The notes under the pieces were generated by a model. The model worked only from the letters and a program-made list of their open reading frames with translations. It was not told the DNA's origin and ran no database searches. Shown piece by piece: positions 1-5,056 of a stretch of 5,056 nucleotides of DNA; within the stretch, counting starts at the first letter, position 1; each line of letters opens with the position of its first letter. The translations under genes and the position numbers were made by a program. This DNA comes from Methylococcales bacterium. Lineage in GTDB: Bacteria > Pseudomonadota > Gammaproteobacteria > Methylococcales > UBA1147. The stretch lies in assembly GCA_024958995.1 (NCBI GenBank), contig JANXGZ010000333.1, positions 1-5,056 on the forward strand, read 5' to 3'.

Positions 1-420
1 GATGCTACGCCAAGCCTAGTTCTGTGGCATTCTGATAATGGGCATGACCGTGCCGAATTGGAAAAGCGATTGTCCATACCACTTGGTATTCTGCTGCTGG
101 CTGTACTTGCGGTTCCACTTTCAAATACTGCACCCAGGAGCGGGGTTTACGGCAATATCGTGGTCGCTTTCCTGGTTTACCTGCTGTACAAGAACCTCTT
201 GAGTATTGCGCGTAACTTGCTAGTTAATGACTCGGTGCCTCTCTACCTGGGATCGTGGTGGGTTTATGTCGTAATGATTGGAATTGGCCTCGGCTTTACC
301 ATCAGGCATCTCGGTGTTGAATGGTGTCTGTTTGTATTGAAATGCGGGAAGGGTCAGGATGCCGCACCCTTGGTCTCTGCATCATCGGATGCCCCGTTAC
401 GCGACCCCCGACGAGCTTGA
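1..420 (+). CDS. lptF: LptF, LPS export permease subunit (3' part only)
   Basis: This is the C-terminal 139 residues of an LptF/LptG-family permease; the 5' end lies outside the window and the frame is open from base 1. LptF pairs with LptG as the membrane part of the LptB2FG ABC transporter, which extracts lipopolysaccharide from the inner membrane and passes it to LptC and LptA. What is visible is the end of the periplasmic domain, the family junction AELEKRLSIPLGILLLAVLA (residues 18-37), the PLSNTAPRSGVYG loop (39-51) and three membrane segments at about 26-41, 51-67 and 86-100. The segment YLGSWWVYVV (82-91) matches the usual last helix. The tail after residue 105 is polar, ends in DPRRA, and is not a part I recognise as conserved. 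Being directly upstream of lptG in the same direction supports LptF over LptG. An internal TTG at 58 is not the start, because homology continues upstream of it. Confidence 0.93.
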   Translation, partial: DATPSLVLWHSDNGHDRAELEKRLSIPLGILLLAVLAVPLSNTAPRSGVYGNIVVAFLVYLLYKNLLSIARNLLVNDSVPLYLGSWWVYVVMIGIGLGFTIRHLGVEWCLFVLKCGKGQDAAPLVSASSDAPLRDPRRA

Positions 421-447
421 GACAATTTATCGCTAGCACTAATTTCC

Positions 448-453
448 GGAGGA
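448..453 (+). promoter_or_regulatory. Ribosome binding site of lptG (GGAGGA)
   Basis: GGAGGA lies 7 bases before the TTG at 461. It is a near-perfect Shine-Dalgarno match and fixes the start of lptG at a TTG codon. The strong site may offset the weaker start codon. Confidence 0.85.
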
Positions 454-460
454 ACCCAAT

Positions 461-1525
461 TTGGACACGTTGAACCGGTACATTGTCATCGAAGTTATCA
501 AGGCGACGCTGGTATCTGCCTTAGTGCTGGTTACGCTGGTTCTGTTCTTTACCTTTGCGGACGAGGTCGGCGATATCGGCAAGGGACAATACGACTTCTG
601 GGCGGTTGTGAAGTACGTCGGGTTGACTTCTCCGAGTGTTTTTTATGATCTGTTGCCGTCCTCTGCCCTGATCGGAACCATGTTCGCCTTGGGTTCCATG
701 TCCAACAATCGTGAAATTGTTGCCATGCGCTGCGCAGGGATTGCGGTGTCCAAAATCGTTCTGGCGGTAATGCGTGCGGGTTTGATACTGGTCGTGATAT
801 CGGTCATCGTTGGAGAATTTCTTTCGCCGACCGTGAACCGGATTGCGCGGGAATTCAAGGCAACCGCCCAGAGTGGCCGAATTGCTTCCTGGTCGATTTA
901 TGGTTTCTGGATCCGCGACGGACGCTCGTTCATCAATATTCGGCAAATCAATGACCGTACCAGCCTGGGCAACATTACAACTTACGATGTCGATTTCGAT
1001 CATGGCCTGGGAGCGATTCAGCATGCCGACAAGGCAGAGTTTTCCGATGGCCTGTGGGTGCTGACCAATGTCGAGAATACAAGTCTGTCGGAAACCTCGG
1101 TTGAGATTGACAGGAAACCCTCGAAAGACTGGGAATCGGTGATCGATCCCGATTTATTGAAGGTGGTCGTCGTTAATCCGGGTAACCTGTCAGCCATGGG
1201 CCTTTATCGTTACATCCAGTTTCTCACGGATAACGAACAGCAAACACGGAGGTTCGAACTGGCATTTTGGCAAAAGGTCATCGACCCGCTGGTCACCCTA
1301 GTGATGCTACTGGTCGCGATACCGTTCGTAATGAACGTGAGTCGGTCGGTCGGCATGGGACAGCGAATGCTGACGGGAATCCTGATCGGGCTGGTTTTTA
1401 TCCTTTTCGACAGGGTCGTGGGGCAGATGGGTCTTGTCTACAACATGAAGCCGGTTGTGGCCGCCTTGTTACCCGGGTCCGTTTTTCTGGCCTTTGCTCT
1501 CATCATGATGCGGCGCGTTTCCTGA
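461..1525 (+). CDS. lptG: LptG, LPS export permease subunit
   Basis: This is a complete 354-residue LptG, close to the usual length of about 360. It is the partner of LptF in the LptB2FG transporter, which uses ATP hydrolysed by LptB to lift lipopolysaccharide from the inner membrane into the Lpt bridge. Three N-terminal membrane segments (about 11-32, 58-79, 98-120) are followed by a periplasmic beta-rich domain (about 125-260) and three C-terminal segments (about 272-291, 302-319, 331-350). SNNREIVAMRCAGIAVSKIV (81-100) is the family's cytoplasmic coupling helix that contacts LptB. FELAFWQKVIDPLVTLVMLL (265-284) and SVGMGQRMLTGILIGLVFIL (296-315) are typical LptG signatures. The TTG start is chosen because of the GGAGGA site 7 bases upstream and because the protein begins with the family-like LNRYI. 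The gap to lptF is 40 bases with no clear promoter, so the two are probably co-transcribed. Confidence 0.96.
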   Translation: MDTLNRYIVIEVIKATLVSALVLVTLVLFFTFADEVGDIGKGQYDFWAVVKYVGLTSPSVFYDLLPSSALIGTMFALGSMSNNREIVAMRCAGIAVSKIVLAVMRAGLILVVISVIVGEFLSPTVNRIAREFKATAQSGRIASWSIYGFWIRDGRSFINIRQINDRTSLGNITTYDVDFDHGLGAIQHADKAEFSDGLWVLTNVENTSLSETSVEIDRKPSKDWESVIDPDLLKVVVVNPGNLSAMGLYRYIQFLTDNEQQTRRFELAFWQKVIDPLVTLVMLLVAIPFVMNVSRSVGMGQRMLTGILIGLVFILFDRVVGQMGLVYNMKPVVAALLPGSVFLAFALIMMRRVS

Positions 1526-1563
1526 AGCATTTCGGTTGTTGTCAGGCTTTTTGCAACCCTGGC

Positions 1564-2019
1564 TTAGTCCGAAGCCTTGTTTTCAGAGGCCACCCACACG
1601 ACACGTGTCTTCGACATGGAGTCGTGCCATCCATTTTTTTTGCGGCTGATGGCTATCCACCAGAAACCAAATCCTGCCGCAGACCATGAAAAGATGGCTG
1701 CAATAAAGCGGGCCCAGGCTCGAGCCCACGTGAGGTTGCCGCCGCTCTCGCAGATCACGCGAATTCTCCACGCTCGCATCCCAAGAGTCTGACCACCGTG
1801 AGTCCAGAACCAGCCGTAGAACAAGAAAGTGACGCCCAAGAGGTACAGGGGATAAATCGGCTGCTCGGGTTCAAACGCCTTGCCATCGTTGACCGGCAGG
1901 ACTAGGGCCGTGGTAGCAAACAGGACCGCCACCAGAAGCAATCCGTCGTACAGGATTGCGCCGAACCTTCTCAGTAGTCCGGGGGGCAATGCGTCTTTTG
2001 TGTCGGTGTGTTGCTCCAT
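1564..2019 (-). CDS. RDD-family inner-membrane protein
   Basis: This 151-residue protein belongs to the RDD family, small membrane proteins named for one conserved arginine and two aspartates. It shows LLRRFGAILYDGLLL (15-29) with R18 and D25, and GWHDSMSKTRVV (130-141) with D133. GGQTLGMRAWRIRVI (75-89) is also typical of the family. Hydrophobic stretches at about 20-40, 56-72 and 102-124 suggest three membrane segments, with a short charged N-terminus and a polar tail. The general function of RDD proteins is not known; some members have been proposed to be transporters, and nothing here assigns a substrate. The gene converges on lptG, with 38 bases between the stop codons and no obvious terminator. 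The ATG at 2019 gives a normal family length, but no clear ribosome binding site precedes it. Confidence 0.87.
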   Translation of the reverse strand: MEQHTDTKDALPPGLLRRFGAILYDGLLLVAVLFATTALVLPVNDGKAFEPEQPIYPLYLLGVTFLFYGWFWTHGGQTLGMRAWRIRVICESGGNLTWARAWARFIAAIFSWSAAGFGFWWIAISRKKNGWHDSMSKTRVVWVASENKASD

Positions 2020-2138
2020 CAGATACGAAACGGACTGAAAGCTTTAAAGTGATACACCGGGGACATGCTATGGTTATTGGGTCGGAGAACAGTTGCGTAA
2101 TTTCCCTGCCTCGAATATTCTTTTTGTTCACCATTCAT

Positions 2139-2169
2139 TTATCATAATGGCGGCCGCGGCTATCATAGC
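2139..2169. promoter_or_regulatory. Pair of small palindromes, candidate operator
   Basis: TTATCATAA (2139-2147) and GCTATCATAGC (2159-2169) are each perfect inverted repeats around a central C. They share the core TATCATA, and their centres (2143 and 2164) are 21 bases apart, about two DNA turns. A GC-only palindromic stretch containing GCGGCCGC separates them. The arrangement resembles a two-site operator bound on one face of the helix. The assignment as a regulatory site is inference and no regulator is named. Confidence 0.3.
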
Positions 2170-2170
2170 A
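2162..2170 (-). promoter_or_regulatory. Possible extended -10 promoter for the RDD gene
   Basis: Read on the minus strand this is TGCTATGAT, that is TG, one base, then TATGAT, a 5 of 6 match to TATAAT. No good -35 hexamer lies 16-18 bases upstream. Transcription would start near 2155, giving a leader of about 135 bases before the RDD start at 2019. It overlaps the right-hand palindrome, so a protein bound there would block it. Confidence 0.3.
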
Positions 2171-2180
2171 GGAAAAACCC

Positions 2181-2189
2181 GGGTCGACC
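2181..2189. repeat. GGGTCGACC repeat, copy 1
   Basis: The first of two exact 9-base copies in this gap, each containing the palindrome GGTCGACC. The second copy is at 2309-2317, 128 bases away. The role is unknown and chance is possible. Confidence 0.3.
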
Positions 2190-2199
2190 GTCTAGTCCA

Positions 2200-2221
2200 A
2201 CAGCAAACAGCAAGTGTTTGC
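2200..2221 (+). repeat. Tandem ACAGCAA repeat and small hairpin
   Basis: ACAGCAA occurs twice in a row (2200-2213). The second half joins an inverted repeat, GCAAAC (2203-2208) with GTTTGC (2216-2221), around a 7-base loop. No T-run follows on the plus strand, so it does not look like an intrinsic terminator. Confidence 0.35.
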
Positions 2222-2308
2222 AGGCTGACGAAAGGGGCAAAGCAGCTGTCTACAAGGATCGACGACAGGTTCAATGTCACGGACCGGTCAGGCGTTCAAA
2301 GAAAACGG

Positions 2309-2317
2309 GGGTCGACC
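2309..2317. repeat. GGGTCGACC repeat, copy 2
   Basis: The second exact copy of the 9-base sequence at 2181-2189. It lies about 65 bases upstream of the candidate pcnB -10 element. Confidence 0.3.
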
Positions 2318-2380
2318 TCTTCCTGCGAATGAAAGTCTCGGTCTGCCGCAACCTGAATTGAGTACATTAGAAAGCATCAA

Positions 2381-2389
2381 TGATATGAT
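2381..2389 (+). promoter_or_regulatory. Extended -10 promoter of the pcnB operon
   Basis: TGATATGAT carries the TGn extension followed by TATGAT, 5 of 6 matches to TATAAT. TTGAGT (2358-2363) is the best -35-like hexamer, but the 20-base spacer is longer than usual; extended -10 promoters can work without a good -35. Transcription would start near 2396, leaving a leader of about 27 bases before the ATT at 2423. It is the only good sigma70-like site I see close to pcnB. Confidence 0.5.
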
Positions 2390-2408
2390 GAGGCCATTCT
2401 AACCCCAT

Positions 2409-2425
2409 AGAGTTCAAGGCTTATT
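2409..2425 (+). promoter_or_regulatory. pcnB translation start region with ATT codon
   Basis: The proposed start codon is ATT at 2423-2425. The in-frame stop TAG at 2408-2410 limits how far upstream pcnB can begin. Ribosome-binding candidates are AGAG (2409-2412, 10 bases before the ATT) and AAGG (2416-2419, 3 bases before it); neither is ideal, which suggests low initiation. No ATG, GTG or TTG occurs in this frame between 2411 and 2593. Confidence 0.6.
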
Positions 2426-3769
2426 TTCAGTTTCATCAAAAATCTATCCGGCATCCTGAAAAAGGGAGTCGGAAATACTGATTCCTGTACGGTCTATCAG
2501 CATTCGAATCATTCCATTTCTCGTTCCCAGATCAGCGATGAAGCCCTGCAGGTTCTTTCGCGCCTGAAGGTCAGCGGTTTTCAAGCCTACCTGGTGGGTG
2601 GCTGCGTTCGTGATCTGCTTCTGGGCAGGGAACCGAAGGATTTCGATGTGGTAACGGATGCTCGGCCGGCAGAGATTAAATCGCTGTTCAGGAACTGTCG
2701 CTTGATTGGCCGGCGTTTTCGTTTGGCCCATATCTACTTTGGTCGGCAGATTATTGAAGTGGCGACATTCAGGGGTTCGGATCCATCCGGTGACCGGCTG
2801 ATCCAGAATGGCCGCCTGCTCCGCGATAACGTTTATGGAACCCTTCAGGAGGATGTCTGGCGCAGGGATTTCACCGTCAATGCCCTCTATTACAGTGCCC
2901 ATGACTATTCGGTTGTCGATTACGTTGGAGGCATGAAGGATCACGCGCGCCGGGTTCTGCGCCTGATTGGTGACCCTGAACGCCGCTACCGGGAGGACCC
3001 GGTCAGGATGCTGAGGGCCGTCCGGTTTTCCAGCAAACTCGGTTTCACGATCGATCCGGCGTCAAACGACGTAATCAAGGAAATGTCTGGCCTGCTAAGC
3101 CAGATTCCTGCGGCTCGTTTGTACGATGAAGTATTGAAGCTGTTTCTTTCCGGAGTCGCGGTTCAAACCTTTGAACAGCTTTGCCGGTACCATCTGTTCG
3201 GCATGTTGTTTTCGGAGACGCAAAAGGCCCTTACGAGCGACAAAGATGGTTTTAGTAATGAATTTTTGGTCAAGGCTCTGGAAAATACAGATACCCGAAT
3301 CCGGGAGGGCAAGCCTGTTACGGCTTATTTCCTGCTGGCGGCGTTCCTGTGGGAGCCAGTGAGGATCCGGTGGCAAGACCGGTTGAACAAGGGCGAAGGT
3401 TCTTTCATGGCAGTTCAGCAAGCGGCGGCTGAAGTGATTCCGATCCAGTCGAAAACGACAGCACTTCCTCGCAGGGTGTCTTTTCCGATGAGGGAGGTCT
3501 GGTGCCTGCAACCGCGTTTTAAGATCCGGTCTGGTGATCGGCCGTTCCGTCTTCTTGCGCACCCGCGGTTCAGGGCGGCCTATGATTTTCTGGTGCTACG
3601 AGCAACCACGGGTGACGCCGATCCGGCACTGGCCGCCTGGTGGGACAGTTTTCAGTTTTCGGATGAGGCAGAACAGAAAAAGATGCTTCGTCGATCAGTC
3701 CCGAGGCATCGGCGACGCAAAAGAAGTCGATCAGGACAAAAGGGTTCCGTGAGTAAGAATGATGGCTAG
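2423..3769 (+). CDS. pcnB: Poly(A) polymerase I, probable ATT start
   Basis: PcnB adds poly(A) tails to RNA 3' ends, which promotes decay and, in E. coli, controls ColE1-type plasmid copy number by destabilising RNA I. The 448-residue product is near the E. coli length of about 465. It belongs to the class II nucleotidyltransferase family: GGCVRDLLLG (59-68), catalytic DFD (73-75), the third carboxylate in RRDFTVNALYY (D149), and RYREDPVRMLRAVRF (188-202). LIGRRFRLAHIYFG (94-107) favours poly(A) polymerase over tRNA CCA-adding enzyme. Residues 425-441 form an Arg/Lys-rich tail, as usual for PcnB. An internal GTG at 2594 cannot be the true start, since it would remove HSISRSQISDEALQVL (30-45) and the strand leading into the GG motif, both clearly PcnB-like. 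The upstream ATT gives (M)FSFIKNLSGILKK, resembling E. coli MFTRVANFCRKVL, whose gene also starts at AUU. ATC at 2435 and CTG at 2456 are less likely starts. Confidence 0.94.
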   Translation: MFSFIKNLSGILKKGVGNTDSCTVYQHSNHSISRSQISDEALQVLSRLKVSGFQAYLVGGCVRDLLLGREPKDFDVVTDARPAEIKSLFRNCRLIGRRFRLAHIYFGRQIIEVATFRGSDPSGDRLIQNGRLLRDNVYGTLQEDVWRRDFTVNALYYSAHDYSVVDYVGGMKDHARRVLRLIGDPERRYREDPVRMLRAVRFSSKLGFTIDPASNDVIKEMSGLLSQIPAARLYDEVLKLFLSGVAVQTFEQLCRYHLFGMLFSETQKALTSDKDGFSNEFLVKALENTDTRIREGKPVTAYFLLAAFLWEPVRIRWQDRLNKGEGSFMAVQQAAAEVIPIQSKTTALPRRVSFPMREVWCLQPRFKIRSGDRPFRLLAHPRFRAAYDFLVLRATTGDADPALAAWWDSFQFSDEAEQKKMLRRSVPRHRRRKRSRSGQKGSVSKNDG

Positions 3770-4265
3770 CAGCGCGGGTATCGCCCCGGTCTTGGCATAC
3801 GTTGCGATCGGCAGCAACCTCTCGAATCCCCTGGAGCAGGTGCGGTTGGGCATCAAAGCGGTGGCTGCCCTGACCGGGTGCCAGATGGTGAAATTTTCGG
3901 GCCTGTACAGCAGTCCGCCCATGGGGGGAAAGGACCAGCCGGATTACGTGAATGCGGTAATGGCCGTTGAGACGACTTTTTTGCCAATGCAACTGCTGCG
4001 AGAACTTCAGGCGATCGAAATCCGCCACGGTCGGGTCAAAGCCGAGCGTTGGGGTGCCAGAACGCTTGATCTTGATCTGCTGTTGTACGGTGATGAGATG
4101 ATCGAGGTGCCGGAGCTGACCGTGCCGCACGTCGGGATTGCCGAACGGGCATTCGTGCTTTATCCGTTGTCAGAAATTGCCCCGTATGTGAAGGTTCCAG
4201 GAAAGGGGGATATTTCAGTTTTGCTGCAGCAGTGTCCAAGATCGGGACTTGACCGGATCGCCTGA
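3759..4265 (+). CDS. folK: HPPK, hydroxymethyldihydropterin pyrophosphokinase
   Basis: FolK transfers pyrophosphate from ATP to 6-hydroxymethyl-7,8-dihydropterin, giving the substrate that dihydropteroate synthase joins to p-aminobenzoate in folate synthesis. It acts in the cytosol. The 168-residue protein is near the usual 160. It shows the N-terminal strand AYVAIGSNL (13-21), the pterin-side loop region SPPMGGKDQPDYVNAV (52-67), the ATP and metal motif RWGARTLDLDLLLYGD (97-112) with Mg-binding D104 and D106 (E. coli D95 and D97), and TVPHVGIAERAFVLYPLSEIAP (121-142 region). Two ATGs stand side by side, at 3759 and 3762; either is possible, with a weak GAG at 3751-3753. The start lies 11 bases inside pcnB, so translation is probably coupled to the end of pcnB. 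Nothing essential is missing. Confidence 0.96.
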   Translation: MMASSAGIAPVLAYVAIGSNLSNPLEQVRLGIKAVAALTGCQMVKFSGLYSSPPMGGKDQPDYVNAVMAVETTFLPMQLLRELQAIEIRHGRVKAERWGARTLDLDLLLYGDEMIEVPELTVPHVGIAERAFVLYPLSEIAPYVKVPGKGDISVLLQQCPRSGLDRIA

Positions 4266-4296
4266 GCAAATTCCAATGACTGATAACCCGTTTTGC

Positions 4297-4302
4297 AGGG
4301 AG
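4297..4302 (+). promoter_or_regulatory. Ribosome binding site of panB (AGGGAG)
   Basis: AGGGAG lies 6 bases before the ATG at 4309 and is the best Shine-Dalgarno in the folK-panB gap. It favours 4309 over the in-frame ATGs at 4303 (no spacing) and 4276 (only a weak GAG upstream). Confidence 0.7.
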
Positions 4303-4308
4303 ATGACG

Positions 4309-5056
4309 ATGGAATGCAAGGACCAAGCGGTGACGGTTCAGGCTTTGCTGGGTATGAAGAAGCGTGGCGAGACGATCGCTTGTTTGACGGCTTACGATGC
4401 TTCGTTTAGTCGTTTGCTGGACCAGTCGGGGGTCGATATTATCCTGGTGGGCGATTCGTTGGGAATGGTCATCAAGGGTGAACAGAATACCCTTTCGGTC
4501 ACCATGGACGAAATGGTCTACCATAGCTGTTGCGTGGCCAAAGCAAGGAAACGGGCGTGGCTGATCGCGGATTTGCCGTTTATGAGCTATTCCAACCTTC
4601 CGCAAGCCGCGAAAAATTCCGCCAGGCTTGTGCGCGAAGGCTATGCTCAAATGGTCAAGCTGGAAGGCGGCGGGCGATGCGCCGACACCATCCGCTACCT
4701 GGTGGAGCAAGGGATCCCGGTTTGCGGCCATCTTGGACTGACGCCTCAGTCGATTCACCGGATTGGGGGGTTTCGCGTTCAGGGGAAAGACCCCGAGGTT
4801 GCTGCCAGAATGAAGGAGGACGCTGTTGCCATCGAAGAGGCCGGGGCGGATTTGCTGGTTCTGGAATGTATCCCGCGTGGCCTTGCTGCTGAAATCACGC
4901 GAAGCCTGTCGATTCCAACCATCGGAATCGGTGCCGGTGAGGCGTGCGATGGTCAGGTGCTGGTGCTTCAGGACATGCTGGGTATAGGGGCTGAAAAAAA
5001 GCCCAGGTTTGCGAGAGATTTCCTGGCCGATACCGGAAGGCTTGAGGTCGCTGTAA
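4309..5056 (+). CDS. panB: Ketopantoate hydroxymethyltransferase (3' end cut by window)
   Basis: PanB transfers a hydroxymethyl group from 5,10-methylene-tetrahydrofolate to 2-oxoisovalerate to make ketopantoate, the first committed step to pantothenate and coenzyme A. It is a cytosolic TIM-barrel enzyme, usually a decamer. The 249 codons visible run to the window edge and should lack only about 15-20 residues, as E. coli PanB has 264. Recognisable parts are LTAYDASF (26-33), ILVGDSLGM (45-53) with metal ligand D49 (E. coli D45), ADLPFMSY (87-94) with D88 (E. coli D84), MVKLEGG (115-121) with E119 (E. coli E114), VCGHLGLTPQS (138-148), LLVLECIP (182-189) with likely catalytic E186, and IGIGAG (205-210). 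All key residues are present. It follows folK by 43 bases on the same strand; panC is the usual next gene, but it lies outside the window. Confidence 0.96.
   Translation, partial: MECKDQAVTVQALLGMKKRGETIACLTAYDASFSRLLDQSGVDIILVGDSLGMVIKGEQNTLSVTMDEMVYHSCCVAKARKRAWLIADLPFMSYSNLPQAAKNSARLVREGYAQMVKLEGGGRCADTIRYLVEQGIPVCGHLGLTPQSIHRIGGFRVQGKDPEVAARMKEDAVAIEEAGADLLVLECIPRGLAAEITRSLSIPTIGIGAGEACDGQVLVLQDMLGIGAEKKPRFARDFLADTGRLEVAV

Larger units (their letters stand above)
2020..2380. other. Intergenic stretch between divergent RDD gene and pcnB
   Basis: No convincing gene lies in these 361 bases. They hold two AT-centred palindromes (2139-2169) overlapping a possible minus-strand promoter, two copies of GGGTCGACC (2181-2189 and 2309-2317), a tandem 7-base repeat that forms a small hairpin (2200-2221) and an 8-base palindrome GACCGGTC (2282-2289). 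A plus-strand frame is open from a TTG at 2093 to 2332, but its product resembles nothing I know. In Pseudomonas the region just before pcnB encodes the small RNA CrcZ. I see no run of CA-rich Hfq motifs here that would support a counterpart. Confidence 0.6.

Noticed and set aside
1531..1578. Bidirectional terminator between lptG and the RDD gene
   Set aside because: Only short complementary pieces are present (GGTTG with CAACC; AGGCTT with AAGCCT, the latter reaching into the RDD gene). There is no compact GC stem followed by a T-run on either strand.
2093..2332. 79-codon plus-strand open frame with a TTG start and a GGAG 5 bases upstream
   Set aside because: The product is low in recognisable features, changes abruptly from hydrophobic to basic, and matches no family I know. 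It covers the palindromes and repeats, so an open frame by chance is more likely.
2385..2402. Mini open frame MMRPF just before pcnB, a possible leader peptide
   Set aside because: It overlaps the proposed -10 element, so it would lie upstream of the transcript start. It would matter only if transcription begins further upstream.
2444..2944. 166-codon minus-strand open frame opposite the start of pcnB
   Set aside because: It is antisense to the conserved catalytic domain of PcnB and has no recognisable domain or ribosome binding site.
2594..3769. pcnB starting at GTG 2594
   Set aside because: This would begin inside the conserved VGGCVRD motif and drop about 57 residues that resemble the PcnB N-terminus.
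4276..4308. Earlier in-frame ATG start for panB at 4276
   Set aside because: Its upstream ribosome binding site is weak, whereas ATG 4309 has AGGGAG at 6 bases and gives an N-terminus close to the usual PanB length.
4036..4758. 240-codon minus-strand open frame opposite folK and panB
   Set aside because: It is antisense to two clearly conserved genes and its product looks like a shadow translation, rich in His, Arg and Gln with no family motif.
1..5056. Mobile elements, CRISPR arrays, tRNA or rRNA genes, defence systems
   Set aside because: I looked on both strands and found no transposase, integrase, spaced repeats, cloverleaf-like sequence or defence-related protein.

Overview
The window looks like ordinary gammaproteobacterial chromosome. 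The evidence is the lptF-lptG pair for LPS export, a pcnB whose protein matches the gammaproteobacterial poly(A) polymerase family from end to end, and the gene order pcnB-folK-panB, which is common in Pseudomonas-like and related gammaproteobacteria. I cannot name a genus. Base composition and codon use look uniform. I see no insertion sequence, phage gene, tRNA, rRNA, CRISPR array or sign of recent transfer.

Layout. Positions 1-420 hold the 3' end of lptF. A 40-base gap with a strong ribosome binding site leads into lptG (461-1525), which uses a TTG start. A small RDD-family membrane protein gene (1564-2019, minus strand) converges on lptG with only 38 bases between the stop codons. About 400 bases without a convincing gene follow (2020-2422), between the divergent RDD and pcnB genes. 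This gap holds short palindromes and repeats, a candidate extended -10 promoter on each strand, and the pcnB leader. Then come pcnB (2423-3769), folK (3759-4265, overlapping pcnB by 11 bases) and panB (4309 to the window edge), all on the plus strand and probably one operon.

How the genes work together. LptF and LptG are the transmembrane half of the LptB2FG transporter that pulls lipopolysaccharide out of the inner membrane. The RDD protein is an inner-membrane protein of unknown role. PcnB adds poly(A) tails that speed RNA decay and lower the copy number of some plasmids. FolK makes a folate precursor. PanB uses the folate cofactor 5,10-methylene-tetrahydrofolate in the first committed step of pantothenate (coenzyme A) synthesis, so the last two genes are metabolically linked.

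The main point of interest is the pcnB start. The reading frame has no ATG, GTG or TTG between its upstream stop (2408-2410) and a GTG inside the catalytic domain (2594). It does have an ATT at 2423 followed by codons resembling the E. coli PcnB N-terminus, and E. coli pcnB is known for starting at AUU. A close TGnTATGAT promoter element would give a leader of only about 27 bases. This is a probable conserved rare start codon rather than a new system. I found no undescribed multi-gene system here.
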